Shown piece by piece: positions 8,661 through 16,887 of a stretch of 30,083 nucleotides of DNA. How positions within the stretch are numbered: position 1 is the stretch's first letter; every line of letters starts with the position of its first letter. The notes under the pieces were generated by a model. That model was not told the origin of the DNA and searched no databases. It saw nothing but the letters and a program-made list of their open reading frames with translations. The stretch lies in assembly GCA_035526665.1 (NCBI GenBank), contig DATLBY010000274.1:1-30083 (forward strand). The letters are read 5' to 3'. The translations under genes were made by a program, and so were the position numbers. This DNA is from DATLBY01 sp035526665 (GTDB lineage: Bacteria; Acidobacteriota; Terriglobia; Bryobacterales; Bryobacteraceae).

Positions 8661-9530
8661 TTATGCCTTCACTAATTCTCCGTACATATCGGGCCGCCGG
8701 TCGCGGAAAAACTGCCAGGTGTTTCGCACTTCGGCAATCATATCCAGATTCAGGTCGGCGGTGAGAACCTCATCTTTGTCTCGTGCGGCCTGCGCTATGA
8801 TTTGGCCCCGGGGATCGCAAAAATAGCTGCTGCCGTAGAATTCGCCGATGTTCCAGGGCGCCTCGACGCCGACCCGGTTAATGGCGGCGATGAAGTAGCC
8901 ATTGGCTACGGCATGGGCCGGCTGCTCAAGTTTCCAGAGATGTTCGCTGAGTCCCGCAACCGTCGCGGATGGATTGAAGACGATCTCAGCGCCCTGTAAG
9001 CCAAGTGCACGCGCGCCTTCGGGAAAATGGCGATCGTAGCAGATGTAGACCCCGATTTTCGCAAACCCGAGATCGAATACGGGATAGCCAAGGTTGCCGG
9101 GCCGAAAGTAAAACTTTTCCCAGAAACCGGGCGCCACTTGCGGGATATGCGTCTTCCTATACTTCCCCACATAAGATCCGTCGTTATTTAGAACCGCAGC
9201 GGTGTTGTAATAAATCCCATCCGATTCCCGCTCGTATACAGGAACGATGAGTGCCACGTGGCGTTTGCGAGCAACATCCTGCATCAGACGGATGGTTTCA
9301 CCGCCGGGTACCGCTTCCGTGAAATCGTACCAGCGGGTCTGCTGCTCGGCGCAAAAATATGGACCGTAGAAGATTTCCTGCAGGCAAATCACCTGGGCTC
9401 CCGCATCCGCGGCCTGATCGATGTAGCGGAGGTGCTTTTCGATCATGGCTCCTTTGATTTGATCGAGCGAGTGGTGAACGGGGAGTTCGTTCGACGCCTG
9501 AATCAAGGAACAGCGTATGAGCCGGGGCAT
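8661..9530 (-). CDS. pydC: Beta-ureidopropionase (N-carbamoyl-beta-alanine amidohydrolase)
   Basis: A 289-residue nitrilase-superfamily amidase, expected to release CO2 and ammonia from N-carbamoyl-beta-alanine to give beta-alanine. The catalytic triad is visible as Glu52 (LQEIFYGPYFC), Lys126 (KYRKTHIP) and Cys164 (YICYDRHFPEG). ATG 9530 follows a strong ribosome site (GAAGGAG, 3 bases before the ATG). This is the first gene of the seven-gene operon, so its promoter should lie in the 226 bases between it and the divergent small gene at 9757. I could not identify a convincing promoter or operator there. N-carbamoylputrescine amidase is a sister family; the neighbours decide for ureidopropionase. 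Confidence 0.92.
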   Translation of the reverse strand: MPRLIRCSLIQASNELPVHHSLDQIKGAMIEKHLRYIDQAADAGAQVICLQEIFYGPYFCAEQQTRWYDFTEAVPGGETIRLMQDVARKRHVALIVPVYERESDGIYYNTAAVLNNDGSYVGKYRKTHIPQVAPGFWEKFYFRPGNLGYPVFDLGFAKIGVYICYDRHFPEGARALGLQGAEIVFNPSATVAGLSEHLWKLEQPAHAVANGYFIAAINRVGVEAPWNIGEFYGSSYFCDPRGQIIAQAARDKDEVLTADLNLDMIAEVRNTWQFFRDRRPDMYGELVKA

Positions 9531-9756
9531 GATCTCCTTCTCAACTCAACCAGTCATGGAATCGTAAGCCTGCCAACTGGGAAGCGTGACTCAGCAATTA
9601 TCGATCTTTGAGGCATTTGGAAGCAAATCGAGTTGCCCATTTTTCCTGTGATCCTGCCTGAGTACTAGCCTGTCGGTAAACCAATGATCGGTACGGCTGC
9701 ACTATTGTCCGTGCCTGCCGCAACCTTCAAAATCAGCAAGCTGAACGGAAACCCTT

Positions 9757-10131
9757 ATGAAAATATTCCTTGGCGTGCTGTTAACTGTAGGCCTGATGAG
9801 TGGAGCTGAGAGGAATTCGCGTCCGCGCTGGCGGACGATTCTGTATCGCTCAAGCATCGTAGCGGTGACGGCTGCGAATGCCTTCGATATCGGATCCAGC
9901 TGGGGTGGGCGGGAACTGACGCCCATGCTGCGAAGTCGGGATGGTAGGTTTGGCGCCAGGGGCACGGGCATTAAGTTGGGCATGCTGGCGGGAATACTCA
10001 CCACGGAACACTATTTTGTGCGCAAACATCCCGAATCCGATCTGGCCGCCAGTACGGTCAATCTTGCCATGGCGGCCATGATGAGCCGAATCGCGGCGCG
10101 AAACGTAACTGTAAGCTCGGAACGCAAGTAA
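9757..10131 (+). CDS. Small hypothetical secreted or membrane protein
   Basis: I do not recognise a named family. The 124-residue product starts with a hydrophobic stretch (MKIFLGVLLTVGLMSGA) that could be a signal peptide, then a basic segment, a hydrophobic helix (SIVAVTAANAFDIGSSW), a glycine/arginine-rich loop (SRDGRFGARGTG), and two further weak hydrophobic helices. The NAFDIGSSWGGRELTP...GRFGARG pattern resembles small uncharacterised acidobacterial proteins I vaguely recall, which is memory and not a search result. The ribosome site is weak (GGAAACCC before ATG). It is divergent from the pyrimidine operon and 100 bases upstream of rpsT, with no obvious link to either. Confidence 0.55.
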   Translation: MKIFLGVLLTVGLMSGAERNSRPRWRTILYRSSIVAVTAANAFDIGSSWGGRELTPMLRSRDGRFGARGTGIKLGMLAGILTTEHYFVRKHPESDLAASTVNLAMAAMMSRIAARNVTVSSERK

Positions 10132-10231
10132 ACCATTGTGAATACGTGGCTTAAGCCATTGCGGTCGGGGGCATGGAGCGGTTGTGGTATTCTGATAAGA
10201 GCAAATTTTTCAAGGAATGGATTTCGAGTAG

Positions 10232-10504
10232 ATGGCTAATCATGTTTCGTCCCTGAAGCGCGTTCGGCAGACGAAGAGAAAAACTGAGATCAATCGATTC
10301 CGCAAGTCCCGCTTGCGTCATCAGGTTCGCGCAATGCGGCGTTTAATCGAGCACAAGGACGCCACGGCCGCCAATGCCGCGTTGCCTCCCACGTTCTCTT
10401 TGATCGATCGCGCGGCCAAATGGGGCATCATCAAGAAAAATACGGCTGCCCGATATAAGTCGCGTATCAGCCTGCGAATTCGTTCTCTCGCCTCCGCCGC
10501 CTAG
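10232..10504 (+). CDS. rpsT: 30S ribosomal protein S20
   Basis: A 90-residue basic, helical protein that binds the 5' domain of 16S rRNA early in 30S assembly. The start MANHVSSLKRVRQTKRKTEIN and the TAARYKSRISLRI end are characteristic of S20. AAGGA lies about 13 bases before the ATG, rather far. The 100-base leader contains a perfect 12-bp palindrome, TGGCTTAAGCCA, at 10147-10158; its role is unknown. It faces the holA gene tail to tail, and S20 and HolA are near each other in many bacteria. Confidence 0.95.
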   Translation: MANHVSSLKRVRQTKRKTEINRFRKSRLRHQVRAMRRLIEHKDATAANAALPPTFSLIDRAAKWGIIKKNTAARYKSRISLRIRSLASAA

Positions 10505-10520
10505 GCGAGGCGCGGGGACG

Positions 10521-10539
10521 CCCGGTGCAAGCTACCGGG
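10521..10539. terminator. Short hairpin between convergent rpsT and holA
   Basis: CCCGGT and ACCGGG form a perfect 6-bp stem around a 7-base loop, in the 27-base gap between convergent genes, overlapping the last codons of holA. No T-run follows on either strand, so an intrinsic terminator is only a possibility. Confidence 0.3.
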
Positions 10540-11599
10540 TCAATCCCAAAACGAATTGTTCCATGACGATCCGGTCGTCCGGACGCGTGTCGCGCAAGGC
10601 CTTGTCGGTCTCGTAGATACGCTGAATGGCTGCCTTCAGCCGCTCCACATTGAATGCCGCAGCGGTTTGCTGCACCTGTTCGGCGCGTGATCGCCACATC
10701 GGAGTTCCCAACTTCGTGAAATGGCTCAGGATCTGCCCGGCATTCTGCAAACCGGCCTCGCGCGCAATCAGCGCCAGCCGGAACTGCGTCGCCAGGAACG
10801 TAAGCGCCAGCGGCAGGTACTCGCCCTCTTTTACCAGCACATCCAGGGATTCCAGCGAGGCGGTCCGATCCGACCGCCCGATTGCCGCGACTAACGTAAA
10901 GATTGTGCTTGCCTGCGCATTAGGCACCAGGTTGCGAATATCGTCGCTGCTAATATTTCGGTTAGAACCCGCATACAAGGAAAGCTTCTCAAGTTCGATG
11001 GTAATGCGCGATGCGTCGGATCCCAGGGCGTCCACCAGTAGATCCAATTCTTCGCTGCCGATGCGAATGTGGTTTTTTTTAGCTAGTTCCCGGGCGAGTT
11101 TCTGGGCGGCGGCCGGACTGTAGCGCGGAAACTCCACCTGCACGGGAACACAGGAATAGAACTTTAGTACGCGCTGGACCTTCGCCTTATCATCCCCCTC
11201 GAACTCATATCGGGACACCTCAAAGACGATCACAGTTCCCGGAGCAGGATTTTTAAGGTACGCGGCGATGGAGCTGGTTGCGCTTTTCGAACCGGCGTCG
11301 GAGTCGTCGTCCGAAACTGTGCCGCGCGTGCGAGGCAGTGCGGCTTCAGCGGATCCCGCCCAGATGAGCCGGCGCGGGCTGAACAGGGAAAGGGATTGAG
11401 CATCATCCAGGATGGTGACCAGGTCTGATTCGTCCAGATCGTAGCGTGTAAAGCCTTCCTCCCGTTCGCCGGGGGCGAGGCAACGTTCCAGCAGGGCGCG
11501 CTTGCACTGCGCGCGCTGGTAGGGCTCCGGCCCAATAAAGAGATAGACCGGAGCCGGCGTTTGATTGGGAATGGTACGAAGGAACTCGTCAGGCGTCAT
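10532..11599 (-). CDS. holA: DNA polymerase III delta subunit
   Basis: A 355-residue clamp-loader subunit that opens the beta sliding clamp. The N-terminus (PAPVYLFIGPEPYQRAQCKRAL), the central LAKKNHIRIGSEELDLLVDALGSDASRITIELEKLSLYAG type sequence, and the C-terminal collar helices (AFNVERLKAAIQRIYETDKALRD) are as expected for HolA. A low-complexity segment near residues 95-112 (TVSDDDSDAGSKSATSS) looks like a loop insertion. The ATG at 11599 overlaps the lptE stop as TGATG, so translation is probably coupled. lptE followed by holA is a widely conserved pair. Confidence 0.93.
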   Translation of the reverse strand: MTPDEFLRTIPNQTPAPVYLFIGPEPYQRAQCKRALLERCLAPGEREEGFTRYDLDESDLVTILDDAQSLSLFSPRRLIWAGSAEAALPRTRGTVSDDDSDAGSKSATSSIAAYLKNPAPGTVIVFEVSRYEFEGDDKAKVQRVLKFYSCVPVQVEFPRYSPAAAQKLARELAKKNHIRIGSEELDLLVDALGSDASRITIELEKLSLYAGSNRNISSDDIRNLVPNAQASTIFTLVAAIGRSDRTASLESLDVLVKEGEYLPLALTFLATQFRLALIAREAGLQNAGQILSHFTKLGTPMWRSRAEQVQQTAAAFNVERLKAAIQRIYETDKALRDTRPDDRIVMEQFVLGLTR

Positions 11600-12114
11600 C
11601 AGAACGCCTCCAGGATGGCGCTTACCACGGAGCGCGCCACATCCTGGCTGAGGCGCTGGAGCGCGGCGTCACTCTCTTCAAAATAAGCCTTTTGATCGAT
11701 ACTGATCTCGTAGCGCTGGCGCACTTCCATGTTCGGGCGCGCATATAAATTTGCGCCTGTCTGCCGGTCCACCAGATACATCTGCATCGCGACGATCACC
11801 TGGACGCCGGTAGCGCGGCCCGTGGCCTGGTCCGAGACGATCGGGAAAGCAAAATAATTCGTTATTGCGCCGTTTAACACGGCATCCGCCTGGCTGGGAT
11901 CGGCCACCACGCGATAGCGGGTCCGCGTAATGAACTCGCGGGCAATGGCAGCCGGCAGCGAGTCGGTTAACTTATAGCGCGTCGAAAGATTGCCGAAAGC
12001 CGGTATTGCGATCGTTTTGATCGTCTTTGGTAGCGCGTCGGCGTGTCCCGATACATGATATCCGCAACTGGTGCCCAGTAGGCAGAAAGCGAGTGCGATC
12101 CAGGCAAATCTCAA
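11599..12114 (-). CDS. lptE: LPS-assembly lipoprotein LptE
   Basis: A 171-residue outer-membrane lipoprotein that plugs and assists LptD in inserting lipopolysaccharide. The N-terminus is a short lipoprotein signal with lipid-bearing Cys17 in LLGTSCGYHVSG; the box is slightly off consensus, but C-G-Y/F-H is typical for LptE. The motif IKTIAIPAFGN-STRYKLTD and a long C-terminal helix follow. The start is TTG at 12114, overlapping the previous stop as TTGA. It is chosen because any later start would remove the signal peptide. Its presence shows an LPS-bearing outer membrane. Confidence 0.88.
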   Translation of the reverse strand: MRFAWIALAFCLLGTSCGYHVSGHADALPKTIKTIAIPAFGNLSTRYKLTDSLPAAIAREFITRTRYRVVADPSQADAVLNGAITNYFAFPIVSDQATGRATGVQVIVAMQMYLVDRQTGANLYARPNMEVRQRYEISIDQKAYFEESDAALQRLSQDVARSVVSAILEAF

Positions 12115-13136
12115 GCACCGCGCTCCTGCAGCAAAGTTCTGCCAACCTCGATCGCATTCTCGACAGTAATGTGGAAATTATCCGCCACGGCCCACATCCA
12201 TATTGCCTTCGGATCATTACGATCGGGCTCAATCAGGCCGGTGGTGACACCGCTCTGGCCTACCGAGCCCACGTTGGAAGGCGGGTCCAGATCCGCGGCG
12301 CGAACCTCAATCTGGGCACTTGCCAGGGCCTCGGACACGCCGCTTGCAGAGGCGGCTTCGCGAAACCGGATCCAGAACGAGAAACTGTGGCCATGAAACA
12401 CCGGGGCTTGAACCAGCCTCAGCGACGGCAACGGGATTTCGTTCGCCATGCCCAAAAGCGTCGCGCTATGGCGGTCAATCTTTTGCTCGATATCTTCCAG
12501 GCGTTCCGGCGCTTCACTTCCGTAGCGCGGCAGCACGTTAAAGCTCGCCTGTGCATCGAAAACCTCTTTGTTCAAGGGCTTGAATGCCAGCAGACTGGCC
12601 GTCTGCTGCTGAAGTTCGTTGATGCCGGCCTGTCCTCGCTCGCTGGCGGGCTCCAGGATGTGCACTACAGACTGTTCGATGGGAAATTGTTTTTGAATCC
12701 GGGCCAACACAAGTGAAAGGACCATTGCTGCCGGGTGGGCGATGATGTGAATGGACCCGGGTGGAACAAAATAGCCGTCCGGCTCCGTGAAGGGAGAGCG
12801 CAAACGCCCATTCGGCTGATCTTCCAGGCCGCCGGTGAGGTCGATGAACGTAGGACCGGGTTTTCCCTCCGCCAGCATTCCCAGCGCGCGATGGCTCGAT
12901 TCCACTGAGCCGGCCAGAAACACAATATCGGAATTTTGCAAGCGGTCGGCATCCAATGCGGTCAACACAACGGCCTCTTCGGCCTGCGCGCTGAGAATTC
13001 CCGTGACCTTGTCGTCGGAGCCGATCAGCTGCACTCGTCCCTGGATCTTACGGTCGGCAATCTGATCGCGAAGCTCCCGGCCGAGAAGCGATTCGCTGCC
13101 CACAATGGAAATAATGGATTCTTGCGGCTTAGGCAC
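12111..13136 (-). CDS. Aspartate-semialdehyde-dehydrogenase-like protein without catalytic Cys
   Basis: A 341-residue protein with the Asd fold: an N-terminal NAD(P)-binding part (ISIVGSESLLGREL, then SDIVFLAGSVESS and FIDLTG) and a dimerisation domain (SERGQAGINELQQQT, VQAPVFHGHSFSFWI). Where true Asd has the nPnC segment, here it reads AHPAAMVLSLVL, so the nucleophile aligns with Ala137, and the glutamine of the YQAVSGAG motif is also replaced (LEPASERG). It is thus more like the non-catalytic USG-1 group. The function is unknown. GTG start at 13136 follows CGGAG and overlaps pssA by 8 bases. It sits between pssA and lptE in an envelope operon. Confidence 0.82.
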   Translation of the reverse strand: MPKPQESIISIVGSESLLGRELRDQIADRKIQGRVQLIGSDDKVTGILSAQAEEAVVLTALDADRLQNSDIVFLAGSVESSHRALGMLAEGKPGPTFIDLTGGLEDQPNGRLRSPFTEPDGYFVPPGSIHIIAHPAAMVLSLVLARIQKQFPIEQSVVHILEPASERGQAGINELQQQTASLLAFKPLNKEVFDAQASFNVLPRYGSEAPERLEDIEQKIDRHSATLLGMANEIPLPSLRLVQAPVFHGHSFSFWIRFREAASASGVSEALASAQIEVRAADLDPPSNVGSVGQSGVTTGLIEPDRNDPKAIWMWAVADNFHITVENAIEVGRTLLQERGA

Positions 13137-14007
13137 TTGGCTCCGAATGCCTCAGCGCCCGCCGTACGATTCCGCCAATTCGAATCGCGATGCCGCTCGC
13201 AACGTACATGGAGGTGATCGCGAGTAAAAGCGGCTGAGCATAATACCATAGCAAGTAAATGAGACTCCCCACGAAGATGATCATCACGGGGGAGCGCGGG
13301 TGCATCAGGTTCAGATCTTTGAAGCTTCGGTAGCGCCAGGTGCTGACCATCAGAAAAGAAAGCAAGCCCAGAAGCGCCATCCACGCCACGCCAAAAATCC
13401 ACCATCGCAGGGGAACGCCGTCGGCCGCATAGACCACGGCTGCTACCAGGCCCGCCGCCGCCGGAATGGGAAGGCCGACGAAATACTTTCGATCCGGACG
13501 GCCAGGGTTCTTGGGAACCGGATTTGTCTGCACGTTGAACCGCGCCAGACGGCACACTCCGCAAAGCAGGAACACAAAGGCGATGAAATATCCAGCGTGC
13601 GTCAGATTGTCTCTGACAACCCGGTTCCCCCCCACATCGAGGAACTGAACCCCCCAGGTATAGCCCAGAACCGCTGGAGCCAACCCAAACGTAATCGCGT
13701 CGGCGAGCGAATCCAATTCGCGTCCGAAATCGCTTACTGTATTCGTCATCCGGGCAATCCGGCCGTCCAGGCCGTCCAGCACAACGGCGATTCCAATCAT
13801 TTTTGCCGCCAGCTCAAAGTGGGCGTTTCTCCCCACTGCCCCGCCAAATACGGCCAAAACGCCCTCAAAACACTGCAAAATAGCGATAAAACCGAGGAAA
13901 ATGTTCCCTGCAGTGAAGAGTGTGGGGAGTGCATAGGCGGCGCGCGGCGGCCGCCGATCCAGCCTGCGTGCCTGCATCAACGTCTGCGGGAATGTGAGTT
14001 TTCGCAT
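13129..14007 (-). CDS. pssA: CDP-diacylglycerol-serine O-phosphatidyltransferase
   Basis: An inner-membrane enzyme of 292 residues that makes phosphatidylserine from CDP-diacylglycerol and serine. The CDP-alcohol phosphatidyltransferase signature is perfect: DG-x2-AR (Asp81 to Arg86), eight residues, Gly95, then Asp99 and Asp103. It has several hydrophobic helices. The frame continues upstream to 14088, inside psd, but ATG 14007 is chosen because the extra sequence reads through the psd end and is not like the family. It lies 11 bases after psd, which encodes the next enzyme in the pathway. Confidence 0.92.
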   Translation of the reverse strand: MRKLTFPQTLMQARRLDRRPPRAAYALPTLFTAGNIFLGFIAILQCFEGVLAVFGGAVGRNAHFELAAKMIGIAVVLDGLDGRIARMTNTVSDFGRELDSLADAITFGLAPAVLGYTWGVQFLDVGGNRVVRDNLTHAGYFIAFVFLLCGVCRLARFNVQTNPVPKNPGRPDRKYFVGLPIPAAAGLVAAVVYAADGVPLRWWIFGVAWMALLGLLSFLMVSTWRYRSFKDLNLMHPRSPVMIIFVGSLIYLLWYYAQPLLLAITSMYVASGIAIRIGGIVRRALRHSEPSA

Positions 14008-14018
14008 GGGGTTACCGG

Positions 14019-14621
14019 CTATTTCCGGACCGCTAGAATACTCGAACCGGCCCGCACTCGATGCCCGGGTATGGCGGTGACAAGCCACTCCGGTCCCAGA
14101 AGAACATCTACCCGGGAACCGAATTTGATCAGTCCGACGCGCTCACCCGCATTTACCGTATCACCGACCTGCTTTTTGAATACGATCCGGCGTGCAATCA
14201 AACCCGCAATCTGCTTGAAAACAACCTTCGTACCGTCTCCCTGCACAGTGACGGTGTTCTGCTCGTTCTGAATGGAAGCGGCCTCTTTACTCGCCACCAG
14301 AAAATCGCCCTTGTGATACTCCACGGACGTAACCTTCCCGGCTATGGGAGAGCGGTTGACATGCACGTCGAAAATGTTGAGGAAGATGCTGATACGCGTC
14401 ACGTCGTTGCCCTCCTCCTTGACGGCAACCACTTTGCCATCGGCGGGGGACACCGCCACGGGGCCCTCGGGAACGGTGCGGTCCGGATCGCGGAAAAAGT
14501 ATAAACAGAAGACCGCCAGTACGAAAAACGGGACCGCGGTTAGCGGAATTGCAGTGAGCCAGGCAACCAGAACTCCACCAGCCAGAAGGCCCGCCGCGTA
14601 GTAGATCCCGTCTAGAACCAT
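14019..14621 (-). CDS. psd: Phosphatidylserine decarboxylase, short form
   Basis: Converts phosphatidylserine to phosphatidylethanolamine. It is a pyruvoyl enzyme, self-cleaved before the serine of the KFGSRVD motif (Gly168-Ser169 with the start used here). Other conserved parts are the membrane segment at about 8-43, YFFRDPDRTVP, SPADGKVV (Asp61) and FDVHVNRSP (His87). About 200 residues, the usual size of the short bacterial form. The start is uncertain: ATG 14621 (MVLDGIYY) leaves room for a divergent promoter. ATG 14639 (MREWMCM) is also in frame, but its CATG is shared with an ATG on the other strand. Operon order is psd-pssA-asd-like-lptE-holA. Confidence 0.9.
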   Translation of the reverse strand: MVLDGIYYAAGLLAGGVLVAWLTAIPLTAVPFFVLAVFCLYFFRDPDRTVPEGPVAVSPADGKVVAVKEEGNDVTRISIFLNIFDVHVNRSPIAGKVTSVEYHKGDFLVASKEAASIQNEQNTVTVQGDGTKVVFKQIAGLIARRIVFKKQVGDTVNAGERVGLIKFGSRVDVLLGPEWLVTAIPGHRVRAGSSILAVRK

Positions 14622-14712
14622 ACACATCCATTCTCGCATGGACCTGTGTGAAACAGATGTTCTATCCTCTTTCAATGCAACCGCAACGGCACTGCTCACG
14701 GGCGTGCCTGCA

Positions 14713-15915
14713 ATGACGCCCTCGGAAGTAGCGGGCAACCCGGCTGCGATTCCTCTCGCCATGTTGGTCGTCTTTGGCACGGCGAAGCTGCTTGCGGAAC
14801 TGTTTGAACGGGTGGGGCAGCCCGCGATCGTCGGTGAAATCCTGGCAGGCGTGCTGGTAGGGCCCAGCGTCCTGAACTGGATTGCGCCAAATCTTCTGCT
14901 GAGTTCCTTGGCAGACCTTGGCGTTATGTTTCTGCTGTTCCGCGTCGGACTCGAGGTGAAGTCCTCGGATCTGATAAAAGTCGGCGGCACCGCCTTCCTG
15001 GTTGCCACGGCCGGCGTCGTCGTGCCGTTACTATTCGGCTGGGCGATTATGCGCCTTTGGGGATATCCTCAGTTGGAATCGGTCTTTGTCGGCGCCGCCA
15101 TGGTGGCCACCAGCGTCGGCATAACGGCCCAGGTGCTCGCGGCCAAAGGACTGCTCCACCTGGAGGCCAGCCGTATCATTCTCGCTGCCGCGGTTATCGA
15201 TGACGTCCTGGGACTGATCGTACTGGCAATCGTCAGCAGCGCGGTTAAGGGCCGGGTCAACGTCCTGGAGATTGTGCTAACGGCCGTTCTGGCGATGGGT
15301 TTCACTGTAATCATTGCGAAATGGGGCACGCGCACCATGGGCAAGATCGTTCCGAAGATGCAGGCCAACCTGCATGCCGGCGAAGTCCAATTCAATCTTG
15401 CCCTCATACTTCTGTTCGCCCTTTCGCTTTTGGCAGTGTTTGCCGGAGTCGCCGCCATCATCGGAGCCTTTCTGGCGGGCATGGCGCTGGCCGAAACGGT
15501 GGACCGGCGAGTCCAGGATTTGGCGCATGGCATTAGCGAGTTGCTTGTGCCCTTTTTCCTGGCCGGCATTGGCCTCCATCTCGATGTCGGCGTTTTCCGG
15601 AATCCCTCGCTGTTGCTGCTGGCCGGCGTCATCCTGACGGCGGCGGTCCTCTCCAAAATGGTCGGGTGCGGGTTGGGAGCTATCCGGATGTCGTGGCCGG
15701 ATGTAATGCGAGTGGGCACGGGAATGGTTCCCCGGGGCGAAGTGGGGATGGTGGTGGCGCAAATGGGCCTTACCCTGAAAGTAATTGAAGGCCCGGTCTA
15801 CGGCGTAGTGGTTTTTATGGCGGTGATGACAACCATAGTCGCCCCTCCGCTGCTGAATATCGCCTTCCGGGGAGCCGTTGCCGAACCTGTGGAGGAACGT
15901 TTTGGACTCGGCTGA
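14713..15915 (+). CDS. CPA2-family cation:proton antiporter, membrane domain only
   Basis: A polytopic membrane protein of about 400 residues with some 12 hydrophobic segments, of the Kef/GerN/NapA type that exchanges Na+ or K+ for H+. Family marks are GEILAGVLVGPS, DLGVMFLLFRVGLE, the ion-binding pair in VIDDVLGL, VPFFLAGIGLHLD and PRGEVGMVVAQMG. There is no C-terminal RCK/TrkA-N nucleotide-binding domain, which separates it from KefB/KefC. The frame is open from ATG 14638, but that codon overlaps an in-frame psd ATG on the other strand. ATG 14713 (MTPSEVAGN) is taken as more likely, though neither has a good ribosome site. The ion is not predictable. Confidence 0.85.
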   Translation: MTPSEVAGNPAAIPLAMLVVFGTAKLLAELFERVGQPAIVGEILAGVLVGPSVLNWIAPNLLLSSLADLGVMFLLFRVGLEVKSSDLIKVGGTAFLVATAGVVVPLLFGWAIMRLWGYPQLESVFVGAAMVATSVGITAQVLAAKGLLHLEASRIILAAAVIDDVLGLIVLAIVSSAVKGRVNVLEIVLTAVLAMGFTVIIAKWGTRTMGKIVPKMQANLHAGEVQFNLALILLFALSLLAVFAGVAAIIGAFLAGMALAETVDRRVQDLAHGISELLVPFFLAGIGLHLDVGVFRNPSLLLLAGVILTAAVLSKMVGCGLGAIRMSWPDVMRVGTGMVPRGEVGMVVAQMGLTLKVIEGPVYGVVVFMAVMTTIVAPPLLNIAFRGAVAEPVEERFGLG

Positions 15916-15942
15916 ATTTGGCGGCGAACAAGAGGTGAATTC

Positions 15943-16887
15943 GTGAACTGGCTGGTAGTGGGAATTGGAGACATTACGACGAAACGGGTGATTCCCGCGA
16001 TTCTCGCGGAGCCGCGCAGTCAACTGGCAGGTTTGGTGACCCGCGATCGCGCGAAAGCCGGCCCCTACCAGGCAAAGGTCTGGACGAACTTAACGGAGGC
16101 CCTGCGCGAACCTTCGATTGACGCGGTGTATGTGGCCAGCCCAGTCTTTTTGCATCGCCCGCAAACCATTGAATGCCTGCGTGCGGGAAAGCACGTGCTG
16201 TGTGAAAAGCCGATGGCGCTGAATTACCAGGAAGCAGCCGAGATGCAGAGGGTAGCCGAGAATACCAGGAAAACGCTGGGAATCGCCTACTACCGGAGAA
16301 TGTATCCGAAGGTGCAACGGGCCAGAGAGCTCATGGCAAGCGGCGCCATCGGGCAGCCGGTCATCGCGGAGCTTACGTCGCACGACTGGTTTACTACCAC
16401 CGAAGACGGGTTCCGGGCCTGGATCATCAAACCCGAAGAGGCGGGTGGCGGCCCCCTCTACGACATTGCCTCCCACCGCATCGACCTACTGAATTATCTG
16501 TTTGGCGCGCCAACGCGGGCCGTTGGCCTGCTCTCGAACGCGGTCCACTCCACACGCGTGGAAGACAATGCGACCGTTCTGATCGCCTACGATTGCGGAG
16601 TCCGGGGCGTGGTGGACGTTCGCTGGCACTCCCGCGTTCCGCGTGATGAATTCCGGATCAGAGGCACCGAGGGAGAGCTCGACCTTTCACCGCTCAACGG
16701 CCCTGAGCTGGTAACGCCTTCCGGCCCGGAGCACTGGCCTGCACCCGCGAACTTGCATTTTCCCTGCATAGAAAACTTTGTCACAGCCGTCCTGGAGGAA
16801 AGAACCCCGATAGCCAGCGGAGCTTCGTCCCTCGCCACATCCCTGGTAACGCAATGGGTTATGGACTCGGTCAATTCCGCTACTTGA
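15943..16887 (+). CDS. Gfo/Idh/MocA-family oxidoreductase
   Basis: A 314-residue NAD(P)-dependent dehydrogenase. The N-terminal Rossmann fold begins MNWLVVGIGDITTKRVIPAI, the family EKP motif is at 88-90 (CEKPMAL), and the C-terminal half holds GGGPLYDIASHRIDL with Asp174 and His178 as likely catalytic or substrate residues. Such enzymes oxidise or reduce sugars, inositols and related compounds; the substrate here cannot be named. GTG 15943 has AGAGGTG 6 bases upstream. It follows the antiporter by 27 bases and may be co-transcribed. Its end overlaps the convergent histidine kinase gene by 8 bases. Confidence 0.87.
   Translation: MNWLVVGIGDITTKRVIPAILAEPRSQLAGLVTRDRAKAGPYQAKVWTNLTEALREPSIDAVYVASPVFLHRPQTIECLRAGKHVLCEKPMALNYQEAAEMQRVAENTRKTLGIAYYRRMYPKVQRARELMASGAIGQPVIAELTSHDWFTTTEDGFRAWIIKPEEAGGGPLYDIASHRIDLLNYLFGAPTRAVGLLSNAVHSTRVEDNATVLIAYDCGVRGVVDVRWHSRVPRDEFRIRGTEGELDLSPLNGPELVTPSGPEHWPAPANLHFPCIENFVTAVLEERTPIASGASSLATSLVTQWVMDSVNSAT

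Noticed and set aside
10147..10158. 12-bp palindrome TGGCTTAAGCCA as operator or terminator of rpsT
   Set aside because: It is short, has no T-run and no second copy; it is noted in the rpsT entry but not called as a regulatory site.
10159..10194. Possible rpsT promoter with TTGCGG and TATTCT
   Set aside because: The spacing is 24 bases, too long for a sigma-70 promoter.
13300..14271. A 323-codon plus-strand frame opposite pssA and psd
   Set aside because: Both opposing genes carry perfect catalytic motifs; the product is a low-complexity basic sequence without family likeness.
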